A stretch of 64,000 bases of DNA from Nemertoderma westbladi (lineage: Eukaryota; Xenacoelomorpha; Nemertodermatida; Nemertodermatidae), in assembly GCA_032718475.1 (NCBI GenBank), contig JAUCBJ010009136.1, positions 1 to 64,000 of the forward strand, given 5' to 3'. Made by a program: the position numbers and the translations under genes. This document shows positions 20,801 to 34,985 of the stretch, one piece after another. Below the pieces are notes generated by a model. It was not told the origin of the DNA, did not search any database, and saw only the letters and a list, made by a program, of their open reading frames with translations. Numbering within the stretch: the first letter of the stretch is position 1; each line of letters opens with the position of its first letter.

Positions 20801-23800
20801 ATGAACGCCCCCATATTTGCGTGACATACTTTATGAACGCCACCATATTTGCGTGACATACTTTATGAACGCCACCATATTTGCGTGACATACTTTATGA
20901 ACGCCACCATATTTGCGTGACATACTTTATGAACGCCACCATATTTGCGTGACATACTTTATGAACGCCCCCATATTTGCGTGACATACTTTATGAACGC
21001 CACCATATTTGCGTGACATACTTTATGAACGCCCTCATATTTGCGTGACATACTTTATGAACGCCCCCATATTTGCGTGACATACTTTATGAACGCCCCC
21101 ATATTTGCGTGACATACTTTATGAACGCCCCCATATTTGTGTGACTTACTTTATGAACGCCACCATATTTGCGTGACATACTTTATGAACGCCCCCATAT
21201 TTGCGTGACATACTTTATGAACGCCCCCATATTTGCGTGACATACTTTATGAACGCCCCCATATTTGTGTGACTTACTTTATGAACGCCACCATATTTGC
21301 GTGACATACTTTATGAACGCCCCCATATTTGCGTGACATACTTTATGAACGCCCCCATATTTGCGTGACATACTTTATGAACGCCCCCATATTTGCGTGA
21401 CATACTTTATGAACGCCCCCATATTTGCGTGACATACTTTATGAACGCCCCCATATTTGCGTGACATACTTTATGAACGCCCCCATATTTGTGTGACTTA
21501 CTTTATGAACGCCACCATATTTGCGTGACATACTTTATGAACGCCCCCATATTTGCGTGACATACTTTATGAACGCCCCCATATTTGTGTGACTTACTTT
21601 ATGAACGCCCCCATATTTGCGTGACATACTTTATGAACGCCCCCATATTTGTGTGACTTACTTTATGAACGCCCCCATATTTGCGTGACATACTTTATGA
21701 ACGGGAACGCCCCCATATTTGCGTGACATACTTTATGAACGGGAACGCCCCCATATTTGCGTGACATACTTTATGAACGCCACCATATTTGCATGACATA
21801 CTTTATGAACGCCCCCATATTTGCGTGACATACTTTATGAACGCCCCCATATTTGCGTGACATACTTTATGAACGCCCCCATATTTGCGTGACATACTTT
21901 ATGAACGCCCCCATATTTGCGTGACATACTTTATGAACGCCCCCATATTTGTGTGACTTACTTTATGAACGCCACCATATTTGCGTGACATACTTTATGA
22001 ACGCCCTCATATTTGCGTGACATACTTTATGAACGCCCCCATATTTGCGTGACATACTTTATGAACACCACCATATTTGCGTGACATACTTTATGAACGC
22101 CCCCATATTTGCGTGACATACTTTATGAATGCCCCCATATTTGCGTGACATACTTTATGAACGCCCCCATATTTGCGTGACATACTTTATGAACGCCCCC
22201 ATATTTGCGTGACATACTTTATGAACGCCCCCATATTTGCGTGACATACTTTATGAACGCCCCCATATTTGCGTGACATACTTTATGAACGCCCCCATAT
22301 TTGCGTGACATACTTTATGAACGCCCCCATATTTGCGTGACATACTTTATGAACGCCCCCATATTTGCGTGACATACTTTATGAACGGGAACGCCCCCAT
22401 ATTTGCGTGACATACGTTATGAATGCCCCCATATTTGCGTGACATACTTTATGAACGCCCCCATATTTGCGTGACATACTTTATGAACGGGAACGCCCCC
22501 ATATTTGCGTGACATACGTTATGAACGCCCCCATATTTGAGTGACATACTTTATGAACGCCCCCATATTTGCGTGACATACTTTATGAACGCCCCCATAT
22601 TTGCGTGACATACTTTATGAACGCCCCCATATTTGCGTGACATACTTTATGAACGCCCCCATATTTGCGTGACATACTTTATGAACGCCCCCATATTTGC
22701 GTGACATACTTTATGAACGCCCCCATATTTGCGTGACATACTTTATGAACGGGAACGCCTCCATATTTGCGTGACATACTTTATGAACGCCCCCATATTT
22801 GCGTGACATACTTTATGAACGCCCCCATATTTGCGTGACATACTTTATGAACGCCCCCATATTTGCGTGACATACTTTATGAACGCCCCCATATTTGCGT
22901 GACATACTTTATGAACGCCCCCATATTTGCGTGACATACTTTATGAACGCCCCCATATTTGCGTGACATACTTTATGAACGCCCCCATATTTGCGTGACA
23001 TACTTTATGAACGGGAACGCCCCCATATTTGCGTGACATACGTTATGAACGCCCCCATATTTGCGTGACATACTTTATGAACGCCCCCATATTTGCGTGA
23101 CATACTTTATGAACGCCCCCATATTTGCGTGACATACTTTATGAACGCCCCCATATTTGCGTGAGATACTTAATGTACGGGAACGCCCCTATATTTGCGT
23201 GACATACTTTATGAACGCCCCCATATTTGCGTGACATACTTTATGAACGCCCCCATATTTGCGTGACATACTTTATGAACGCCCCCATATTTGCGTGACA
23301 TACTTTATGAACGCCCCCATATTTGCATGACATACTTTATGAACGCCCCCATATTTGCGTGACATACTTTATGAACGCCCCCATATTTGCGTGACATACT
23401 TTATGAACGGGAACGCCCCCATATTTGCGTGACATACGTTATGAACGCCCCCATATTTGCGTGACATACTTTATGAACGCCCCCATATTTGCGTGACATA
23501 CTTTATGAACGCCCCCATATTTGCGTGACATACTTTATGAACGCCCCCATATTTGCGTGACATACTTTATGAACGCCCCCATATTTGCGTGACATACTTT
23601 ATGAACGCCCCCATATTTGCGTGACATACTTTATGAACGGGAACGCCCCCATATTTGCGTGACATACGTTATGAACGCCCCCATATTTGCGTGACATACT
23701 TTATGAACGCCACCATATTTGCGTGGCATACTTTATGAACGCCACCATATTTGCGTGACATACTTTATGAATGCCCCCATATTTGTGTGACTTACTTTAT

Positions 23801-25250
23801 GAACGCCCCCATATTTGCGTGACATACTTTATGAACGCCACCATATTTGCGTGACATACTTTATGAACGCCCCCATATTTGCGTGACATACTTTGTGAAC
23901 GCCACCATATTTGCGTGACATACTTTATGAACGCCACCATATTTGCGTGACATACTTTATGAACGCCCCCATATTTGCGTGACATACTTTATGAACGCCA
24001 CCATATTTGCGTGACATACTTTATGAACGCCACCATATTTGCGTGACATACTTTATGAACGCCACCATATTTGCGTGACATACTTTATGAACGCCACCAT
24101 GTTTGCGTGACATACTTTATGAACGCCCCCATATTTGCGTGACATACTTTATGAACGCCACCATATTTGCGTGACATACTTTATGAACGCCCTCATATTT
24201 GCGTGACATACTTTATGAACGCCCCCATATTTGCGTGACATACTTTATGAATGCCCCCATATTTGCGTGACATACTTTATGAATGCCCCCATATTTGTGT
24301 GACTTACTTTATGAACGCCACCATATTTGCGTGACATACTTTATGAACGCCCCCATATTTGCGTGACATACTTTATGAACGCCCCCATATTTGCGTGACA
24401 TACTTTATGAACGCCCCCATATTTGTGTGACTTACTTTATGAACGCCACCATATTTGCGTGACATACTTGATGAACGCCCCCATATTTGCGTGACATACT
24501 TTATGAACGCCCCCATATTTGCGTGACATACTTTATGAACGCCCCCATATTTGCGTGACATACTTTATGAACGCCCCCATATTTGCGTGACATACTTTAT
24601 GAACGCCCCCATATTTGCGTGACATACTTTATGAACGCCCCCATATTTGCGTGACATACTTTATGAACGGGAACGCCCCCATATTTGCGTGACATACGTT
24701 ATGAACGCCCCCATATTTGCGTGACATACTTTATGAACGCCCCCATATTTGCGTGACATACTTTATGAACGCCCCCATATTTGCGTGACATACTTTATGA
24801 ACGCCCCCATATTTGCGTGACATACTTTATGAACGCCCCCATATTTGCGTGACATACTTTATGAACGCCCCCATATTTGCGTGACATACTTTATGAACGG
24901 GAACGCCCCCATATTTGCGTGACATACGTTATGAACGCCCCCATATTTGCGTGACATACTTTATGAACGCCACCATATTTGCGTGACATACTTTATGAAC
25001 GCCACCATATTTGCGTGACATACTTTATGAACGCCCCCATATTTGTGTGACTTACTTTATGAACGCCCCCATATTTGCGTGACATACTTTATGAACGCCA
25101 CCATATTTGCGTGACATACTTTATGAACGCCCCCATATTTGCGTGACATACTTTGTGAACGCCACCATATTTGCGTGACATACTTTATGAACGCCACCAT
25201 ATTTGCGTGACATACTTTATGAACGCCCCCATATTTGCGTGACATACTTT
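17860..25250. repeat. 7.4-kb satellite segmental duplication, copy 1
   Basis: Matches 27,720-34,985. Private variants pair at constant offsets. The CGTATTT unit (19,041 with 28,895), a CATATATTT unit (19,469 with 29,323), a CCACCTTATTT unit (20,583 with 30,437) and CATACGATATG (20,510 with 30,364) are all 9854 bp apart. After a 5-bp insertion and a three-unit deletion in copy 2 the offset becomes 9763 (TTTGAGTGAC 22,540 with 32,303; GCGTGGCATA 23,721 with 33,484). Confidence 0.88.
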
Positions 25251-26069
25251 ATGAACGCCACCATATTTGCGTGACATACTTTATGAACGCCCCCATATTT
25301 GCGTGACATACTTTATGAACGCCCCCATATTTGCGTGACATACTTTATGAACGCCCCCATATTTGCGTGACATACTTTATGAACGCCCCCATATTTGCGT
25401 GAGATACTTAATGTACGGGAACGCCCCTATATTTGCGTGACATACTTTATGAACGCCCCCATATTTGCGTGACATACTTTATGAACGCCCCCATATTTGC
25501 GTGACATACTTTATGAACGCCCCCATATTTGCGTGACATACTTTATGAACGCCCCCATATTTGCATGACATACTTTATGAACGCCCCCATATTTGCGTGA
25601 CATACTTTATGAACGCCCCCATATTTGCGTGACATACTTTATGAACGGGAACGCCCCCATATTTGCGTGACATACGTTATGAACGCCCCCATATTTGCGT
25701 GACATACTTTATGAACGCCCCCATATTTGCGTGACATACTTTATGAACGCCCCCATATTTGCGTGACATACTTTATGAACGCCCCCATATTTGCGTGACA
25801 TACTTTATGAACGCCCCCATATTTGCGTGACATACTTTATGAACGCCCCCATATTTGCGTGACATACTTTATGAACGCCCCCATATTTGCGTGACATACT
25901 TTATGAACGGGAACGCCCCCATATTTGCGTGACATACGTTATGAACGCCCCCATATTTGCGTGACATACTTTATGAACGCCACCATATTTGCGTGGCATA
26001 CTTTATGAACGCCACCATATTTGCGTGACATACTTTATGAATGCCCCCATATTTGTGTGACTTACTTTA

Positions 26070-27545
26070 TGAACGCCCCCATATTTGCATGACATACTTT
26101 ATGAACGCCCCCATATTTGCGTGACATACTTTATGAACGCCCCCATATTTGTGTGACATACTTTATGAACGCCCCCATATTTGTGTGACTTACTTTATGA
26201 ACGCCACCATATTTGCGTGACATACTTTATGAACGCCCCCATATTTGCGTGACATACTTTATGAACGCCCCCATATTTGCGTGACATACTTTATGAACGC
26301 CCCCATATTTGCGTGACATACTTTATGAACGCCCCCATATTTGTGTGACTTACTTTATGAACGCCACCATATTTGCGTGACATACTTTATGAACGCCCCC
26401 ATATTTGCGTGACATACTTTATGAACGCCCCCATATTTGTGTGACTTACTTTATGAACGCCCCCATATTTGCGTGACATACTTTATGAACGCCCCCATAT
26501 TTGTGTGACTTACTTTATGAACGCCCCCATATTTGCGTGACATACTTTATGAACGGGAACGCCCCCATATTTGTGTGACATACTTTATGAACGGGAACGC
26601 CCCCATATTTGCGTGACATACTTTATGAACGCCACCATATTTGCGTGACATACTTTATGAACGCCCCCATATTTGCGTGACATACTTTATGAACGCCCCC
26701 ATATTTGCGTGACATACTTTATGAACGCCCCCATATTTGCGTGACATACTTTATGAACGCCCCCATATTTGCGTGACATACTTTATGAACGCCCCCATAT
26801 TTGTGTGACTTACTTTATGAACGCCACCATATTTGCGTGACATACTTTATGAACGCCCTCATATTTGCGTGACATACTTTATGAACGCCCCCATATTTGT
26901 GTGACTTACTTTATGAACGCCCCCATATTTGCGTGACATACTTTATGAACGCCCCCATATTTGTGTGACTTACTTTATGAACGCCCCCATATTTGCGTGA
27001 CATACTTTATGAACGCCCCCATATTTGCGTGACATACTTTATGAACGCCCCCATATTTGCGTGACATACTTTATGAACGCCCCCATATTTGTGTGACTTA
27101 CTTTATGAACGCCACCATATTTGCGTGACATACTTTATGAACGCCCTCATATTTGCTTGACATACTTTATGAACGCCCCCATATTTGCGTGACATACTTT
27201 ATGAACGCCCCCATATTTGTGTGACTTACTTTATGAACGCCCCCATATTTGCGTGACATACTTTATGAACGCCCTCATATTTGCGTGACATACTTTATGA
27301 ACGCCCCCATATTTGCGTGACATACTTTATGAACGCCACCATATTTGCGTGACATACTTTATGAACGCCCCCATATTTGCGTGACATACTTTATGAACGC
27401 CCCCATATTTGCGTGACATACTTTATGAACGCCCCCATATTTGCGTGACATACTTTATGAACGCCCCCATATTTGCGTGACATACTTTATGAACGCCACC
27501 ATATTTGCGTGACATACTTTATGAACGCCCTCATATTTGCATGAC
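26070..27545. repeat. Satellite block duplicated at 37,500-38,975
   Basis: Private variants pair at exactly 11,433 bp: GCATGAC 26,087 with 37,520, TGTGTGACATAC before GGGAACG 26,571 with 38,004, GCTTGAC 27,155 with 38,588, and GCATGAC 27,539 with 38,972. This block fills most of the gap between the two 7.4-kb copies. Confidence 0.82.
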
Positions 27546-27719
27546 ATACTTTATGAACGCCCCCATATTTGCGTGACATACTTTATGAACGCCCCCATAT
27601 TTGTGTGACTTACTTTATGAACGCCCCCATATTTGCGTGACATACTTTATGAACGCCCTCATATTTGCGTGACATACTTTATGAACGCCCCCATATTTGC
27701 GTGACATACTTTATGAACG

Positions 27720-30700
27720 CCACCATATTTGCGTGACATACTTTATGAACGCCCTCATATTTGCGTGACATACTTTATGAACGCCCCCATATTTGCGTGA
27801 CATACTTTATGAACGCCCCCATATTTGTGTGACTTACTTTATGAACGCCCCCATATTTGCGTGACATACTTTATGAACGCCCTCATATTTGCGTGACATA
27901 CTTTATGAACGCCCCCATATTTGCATGACATACTTTATGAACGCCACCATATTTGCGTGACATACTTTATGAACGCCCCCATATTTGCGTGACATACTTT
28001 ATGAACGCCCCCATATTTGCGTGACATACTTTATGAACGCCCCCATATTTGCGTGACATACTTTATGAACGCCCCCATATTTGCGTGACATACTTTATGA
28101 ACGCCCCCATATTTGCGTGACATACTTTATGAACGCCCCCATATTTGCGTGACATACTTTATGAACGCCCCCATATTTGCGTGACATACTTTATGAACGC
28201 CCCCATATTTGCGTGACATACTTTATGAACGGGAACGCCCCCATATTTGCGTGACATACGTTATGAACGCCCCCATATTTGCGTGACATACTTTATGAAC
28301 GCCCCCATATTTGCGTGACATACTTTATGAACGGGAACGCCCCCATATTTGCGTGACATACGTTATGAACGCCCCCATATTTGCGTGACATACTTTATGA
28401 ACGCCCCCATATTTGCGTGACATACTTTATGAACGCCCCCATATTTGCGTGACATACTTTATGAACGCCCCCATATTTGCGTGACATACTTTATGAACGC
28501 CCCCATATTTGCGTGACATACTTTATGAACGCCCCCATATTTGCGTGACATACTTTATGAACGCCCCCATATTTGCGTGACATACGTTATGAACGCCCCC
28601 ATATTTGCGTGACATACTTTATGAACGCCCCCATATTTGCGTGACATACTTTATGAACGCCCCCATATTTGCGTGACATACTTTATGAACGCCCCCATAT
28701 TTGCGTGAGATACTTAATGAACGGGAACGCCCCCATATTTGCGTGATATACTTTATGAACGCCCCCATATTTGCGTGACATACTTTATGAACGCCCCCAT
28801 ATTTGTGTGACATACTTTATGAACGCCCCCATATTTGCGTGACATACTTTATGAACGCCCCCATATTTGCGTGACATACTTTATGAACGCCCCCGTATTT
28901 GCGTGACATACTTTATGAACGCCCCCATATTTGCGTGACATACTTTATGAACGCCCCCATATTTGCGTGACATACTTTATGAACGCCCCCATATTTGCGT
29001 GACATACTTTATGAACGCCCCCATATTTGCGTGACATACTTTATGAACGGGAACGCCCCCATATTTGCGTGACATACGTTATGAACGCCCCCATATTTGC
29101 GTGACATACTTTATGAACGCCCCCATATTTGCGTGACATACTTTATGAACGGGAACGCCCCCATATTTGCGTGACATACGTTATGAACGCCCCCATATTT
29201 GCGTGACATACTTTATGAACGCCCCCATATTTGCGTGACATACTTTATGAACGCCCCCATATTTGCGTGACATACTTTATGAACGCCCCCATATTTGCGT
29301 GACATACTTTATGAACGCCCCCATATATTTGCGTGACATACTTTATGAACGCCCCCATATTTGCGTGACATACTTTATGAACGCCCCCATATTTGCGTGA
29401 CATACTTTATGAACGGGAACGCCCCCATATTTGCGTGACATACTTTATGAACGCCCCCATATTTGCGTGACATACTTTATGAATGCCCCCATATTTGCGT
29501 GACATACTTTATGAACGCCCCCATATTTGCGTGACATACTTTATGAACGCCCCCATATTTGCGTGACATACTTTATGAACGCCCCCATATTTGCGTGACA
29601 TACTTTATGAACGCCCCCATATTTGCGTGACATACTTTATGAACGCCCCCATATTTGCGTGACATACTTTATGAACGCCCCCATATTTGCGTGACATACT
29701 TTATGAACGGGAACGCCCCCATATTTGCGTGACATACGTTATGAACGCCCCCATATTTGCGTGACATACTTTATGAACGCCCCCATATTTGCGTGACATA
29801 CTTTATGAACGCCCCCATATTTGCGTGACATACTTTATGAACGCCCCCATATTTGCGTGAGATACTTAATGAACGGGAACGCCCCCATATTTGCGTGACA
29901 TACTTTATGAACGCCCCCATATTTGCGTGACATACTTTATGAACGCCCCCATATTTGCGTGACATACTTTATGAACGCCCCCATATTTGCGTGACATACT
30001 TTATGAACGCCCCCATATTTGCGTGACATACTTTATGAACGCCCCCATATTTGCGTGACATACTTTATGAACGCCCCCATATTTGCGTGACATACTTTAT
30101 GAACGGGAACGCCCCCATATTTGCGTGACATACGTTATGAACGCCCCCATATTTGCGTGACATACTTTATGAACGCCCCCATATTTGCGTGACATACTTT
30201 ATGAACGCCCCCATATTTGCGTGACATACTTTATGAACGCCCCCATATTTGCGTGACATACTTTATGAACGCCCCCATATTTGCGTGACATACTTTATGA
30301 ACGCCCCCATATTTGCGTGACATACTTTATGAACGGGAACGCCCCCATATTTGCGTGACATACGATATGAACGCCCCCATATTTGCGTGACATACTTTAT
30401 GAACGCCACCATATTTGCGTGACATACTTTATGAACGCCACCTTATTTGCGTGACATACTTTATGAACGCCCCCATATTTGTGTGACTTACTTTATGAAC
30501 GCCCCCATATTTGCGTGACATACGTTATGAACGCCACCATATTTGCGTGACATACTTTATGAACACCCCCATATTTGCGTGACATACTTTATGAACGCCA
30601 CCATATTTGCGTGACATACTTTATGAACGCCACCATATTTGCGTGACATACTTTATGAACGCCCCCATATTTGCGTGACATACTTTATGAACGCCACCAT

Positions 30701-33700
30701 ATTTGCGTGACATACTTTATGAACGCCACCATATTTGCGTGACATACTTTATGAACGCCACCATATTTGCGTGACATACTTTATGAACGCCACCATATTT
30801 GCGTGACATACTTTATGAACGCCCCCATATTTGCGTGACATACTTTATGAACGCCACCATATTTGCGTGACATACTTTATGAACGCCCTCATATTTGCGT
30901 GACATACTTTATGAACGCCCCCATATTTGCGTGACATACTTTATGAACGCCCCCATATTTGCGTGACATACTTTATGAACGCCCCGCCCCCATATTTGTG
31001 TGACTTACTTTATGAACGCCACCATATTTGCGTGACATACTTTATGAACGCCCCCATATTTGCGTGACATACTTTATGAACGCCCCCATATTTGCGTGAC
31101 ATACTTTATGAACGCCCCCATATTTGTGTGACTTACTTTATGAACGCCACCATATTTGCGTGACATACTTTATGAACGCCCCCATATTTGCGTGACATAC
31201 TTTATGAACGCCCCCATATTTGCGTGACATACTTTATGAACGCCCCCATATTTGCGTGACATACTTTATGAACGCCCCCATATTTGCGTGACATACTTTA
31301 TGAACGCCCCCATATTTGCGTGACATACTTTATGAACGCCCCCATATTTGTGTGACTTACTTTATGAACGCCACCATATTTGCGTGACATACTTTATGAA
31401 CGCCCCCATATTTGCGTGACATACTTTATGAACGCCCCCATATTTGTGTGACTTACTTTATGAACGCCCCCATATTTGCGTGACATACTTTATGAACGCC
31501 CCCATATTTGTGTGACTTACTTTATGAACGCCCCCATATTTGCGTGACATACTTTATGAACGGGAACGCCCCCATATTTGCGTGACATACTTTATGAACG
31601 GGAACGCCCCCATATTTGCGTGACATACTTTATGAACGCCACCATATTTGCATGACATACTTTATGAACGCCCCCATATTTGCGTGACATACTTTATGAA
31701 CGCCCCCATATTTGTGTGACTTACTTTATGAACGCCACCATATTTGCGTGACATACTTTATGAACGCCCTCATATTTGCGTGACATACTTTATGAACGCC
31801 CCCATATTTGCGTGACATACTTTATGAGCACCACCATATTTGCGTGACATACTTTATGAACGCCCCCATATTTGCGTGACATACTTTATGAACGCCCCCA
31901 TATTTGCGTGACATACTTTATGAACGCCCCCATATTTGCGTGACATACTTTATGAACGCCCCCATATTTGCGTGACATACTTTATGAACGCCCCCATATT
32001 TGCGTGACATACTTTATGAACGCCCCCATATTTGCGTGACATACTTTATGAACGCCCCCATATTTGCGTGACATACTTTATGAACGCCCCCATATTTGCG
32101 TGACATACTTTATGAACGCCCCCATATTTGCGTGACATACTTTATGAACGGGAACGCCCCCATATTTGCGTGACATACGTTATGAATGCCCCCATATTTG
32201 CGTGACATACTTTATGAACGCCCCCATATTTGCGTGACATACTTTATGAACGGGAACGCCCCCATATTTGCGTGACATACGTTATGAACGCCCCCATATT
32301 TGAGTGACATACTTTATGAACGCCCCCATATTTGCGTGACATACTTTATGAACGCCCCCATATTTGCGTGACATACTTTATGAACGCCCCCATATTTGCG
32401 TGACATACTTTATGAACGCCCCCATATTTGCGTGACATACTTTATGAACGCCCCCATATTTGCGTGACATACTTTATGAACGCCCCCATATTTGCGTGAC
32501 ATACTTTATGAACGGGAATGCCTCCATATTTGCGTGACATACTTTATGAACGCCCCCATATTTGCGTGACATACTTTATGAACGCCCCCATATTTGCGTG
32601 ACATACTTTATGAACGCCCCCATATTTGCGTGACATACTTTATGAACGCCCCCATATTTGCGTGACATACTTTATGAACGCCCCCATATTTGCGTGACAT
32701 ACTTTATGAACGCCCCCATATTTGCGTGACATACTTTATGAACGCCCCCATATTTGCGTGACATACTTTATGAACGGGAACGCCCCCATATTTGCGTGAC
32801 ATACGTTATGAACGCCCCCATATTTGCGTGACATACTTTATGAACGCCCCCATATTTGCGTGACATACTTTATGAACGCCCCCATATTTGCGTGACATAC
32901 TTTATGAACGCCCCCATATTTGCGTGAGATACTTAATGTACGGGAACGCCCCTATATTTGCGTGACATACTTTATGAACGCCCCCATATTTGCGTGACAT
33001 ACTTTATGAACGCCCCCATATTTGCGTGACATACTTTATGAACGCCCCCATATTTGCGTGACATACTTTATGAACGCCCCCATATTTGCATGACATACTT
33101 TATGAACGCCCCCATATTTGCGTGACATACTTTATGAACGCCCCCATATTTGCGTGACATACTTTATGAACGGGAACGCCCCCATATTTGCGTGACATAC
33201 GTTATGAACGCCCCCATATTTGCGTGACATACTTTATGAACGCCCCCATATTTGCGTGACATACTTTATGAACGCCCCCATATTTGCGTGACATACTTTA
33301 TGAACGCCCCCATATTTGCGTGACATACTTTATGAACGCCCCCATATTTGCGTGACATACTTTATGAACGCCCCCATATTTGCGTGACATACTTTATGAA
33401 CGGGAACGCCCCCATATTTGCGTGACATACGTTATGAACGCCCCCATATTTGCGTGACATACTTTATGAACGCCACCATATTTGCGTGGCATACTTTATG
33501 AACGCCACCATATTTGCGTGACATACTTTATGAATGCCCCCATATTTGTGTGACTTACTTTATGAACGCCCCCATATTTGCGTGACATACTTTATGAACG
33601 CCACCATATTTGCGTGACATACTTTATGAACGCCCCCATATTTGCGTGACATACTTTGTGAACGCCACCATATTTGCGTGACATACTTTATGAACGCCAC

Positions 33701-34985
33701 CATATTTGCGTGACATACTTTATGAACGCCCCCATATTTGCGTGACATACTTTATGAACGCCACCATATTTGCGTGACATACTTTATGAACGCCACCATA
33801 TTTGCGTGACATACTTTATGAACGCCACCATATTTGCGTGACATACTTTATGAACGCCACCATGTTTGCGTGACATACTTTATGAACGCCCCCATATTTG
33901 CGTGACATACTTTATGAACGCCACCATATTTGCGTGACATACTTTATGAACGCCCTCATATTTGCGTGACATACTTTATGAACGCCCCTATATTTGCGTG
34001 ACATACTTTATGAATGCCCCCATATTTGCGTGACATACTTTATGAATGCCCCCATATTTGTGTGACTTACTTTATGAACGCCACCATATTTGCGTGACAT
34101 ACTTTATGAACGCCCCCATATTTGCGTGACATACTTTATGAACGCCCCCATATTTGCGTGACATACTTTATGAACGCCCCCATATTTGTGTGACTTACTT
34201 TATGAACGCCACCATATTTGCGTGACATACTTGATGAACGCCCCCATATTTGCGTGACATACTTTATGAACGCCCCCATATTTGCGTGACATACTTTATG
34301 AACGCCCCCATATTTGCGTGACATACTTTATGAACGCCCCCATATTTGCGTGACATACTTTATGAACGCCCCCATATTTGCGTGACATACTTTATGAACG
34401 GGAACGCCCCCATATTTGCGTGACATACGTTATGAACGCCCCCATATTTGCGTGACATACTTTATGAACGCCCCCATATTTGCGTGACATACTTTATGAA
34501 CGCCCCCATATTTGCGTGACATACTTTATGAACGCCCCCATATTTGCGTGACATACTTTATGAACGCCCCCATATTTGCGTGACATACTTTATGAACGCC
34601 CCCATATTTGCGTGACATACTTTATGAACGGGAACGCCCCCATATTTGCGTGACATACGTTATGAACGCCCCCATATTTGCGTGACATACTTTATGAACG
34701 CCACCATATTTGCGTGACATACTTTATGAACGCCACCATATTTGCGTGACATACTTTATGAACGCCCCCATATTTGTGTGACTTACTTTATGAACGCCCC
34801 CATATTTGCGTGACATACTTTATGAACGCCACCATATTTGCGTGACATACTTTATGAACGCCCCCATATTTGCGTGACATACTTTGTGAACGCCACCATA
34901 TTTGCGTGACATACTTTATGAACGCCACCATATTTGCGTGACATACTTTATGAACGCCCCCATATTTGCGTGACATACTTTATGA
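27720..34985. repeat. 7.4-kb satellite segmental duplication, copy 2
   Basis: Partner of 17,860-25,250. Distinguished by an extra 5 bp (GCCCC) at about 30,981-30,990, loss of three units near 31,680 and TATGAGCACC at 31,823 where copy 1 has TATGAACACC. Similarity ends near 34,990, where copy 1 switches to GGAACG-rich units and copy 2 does not. Confidence 0.88.
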
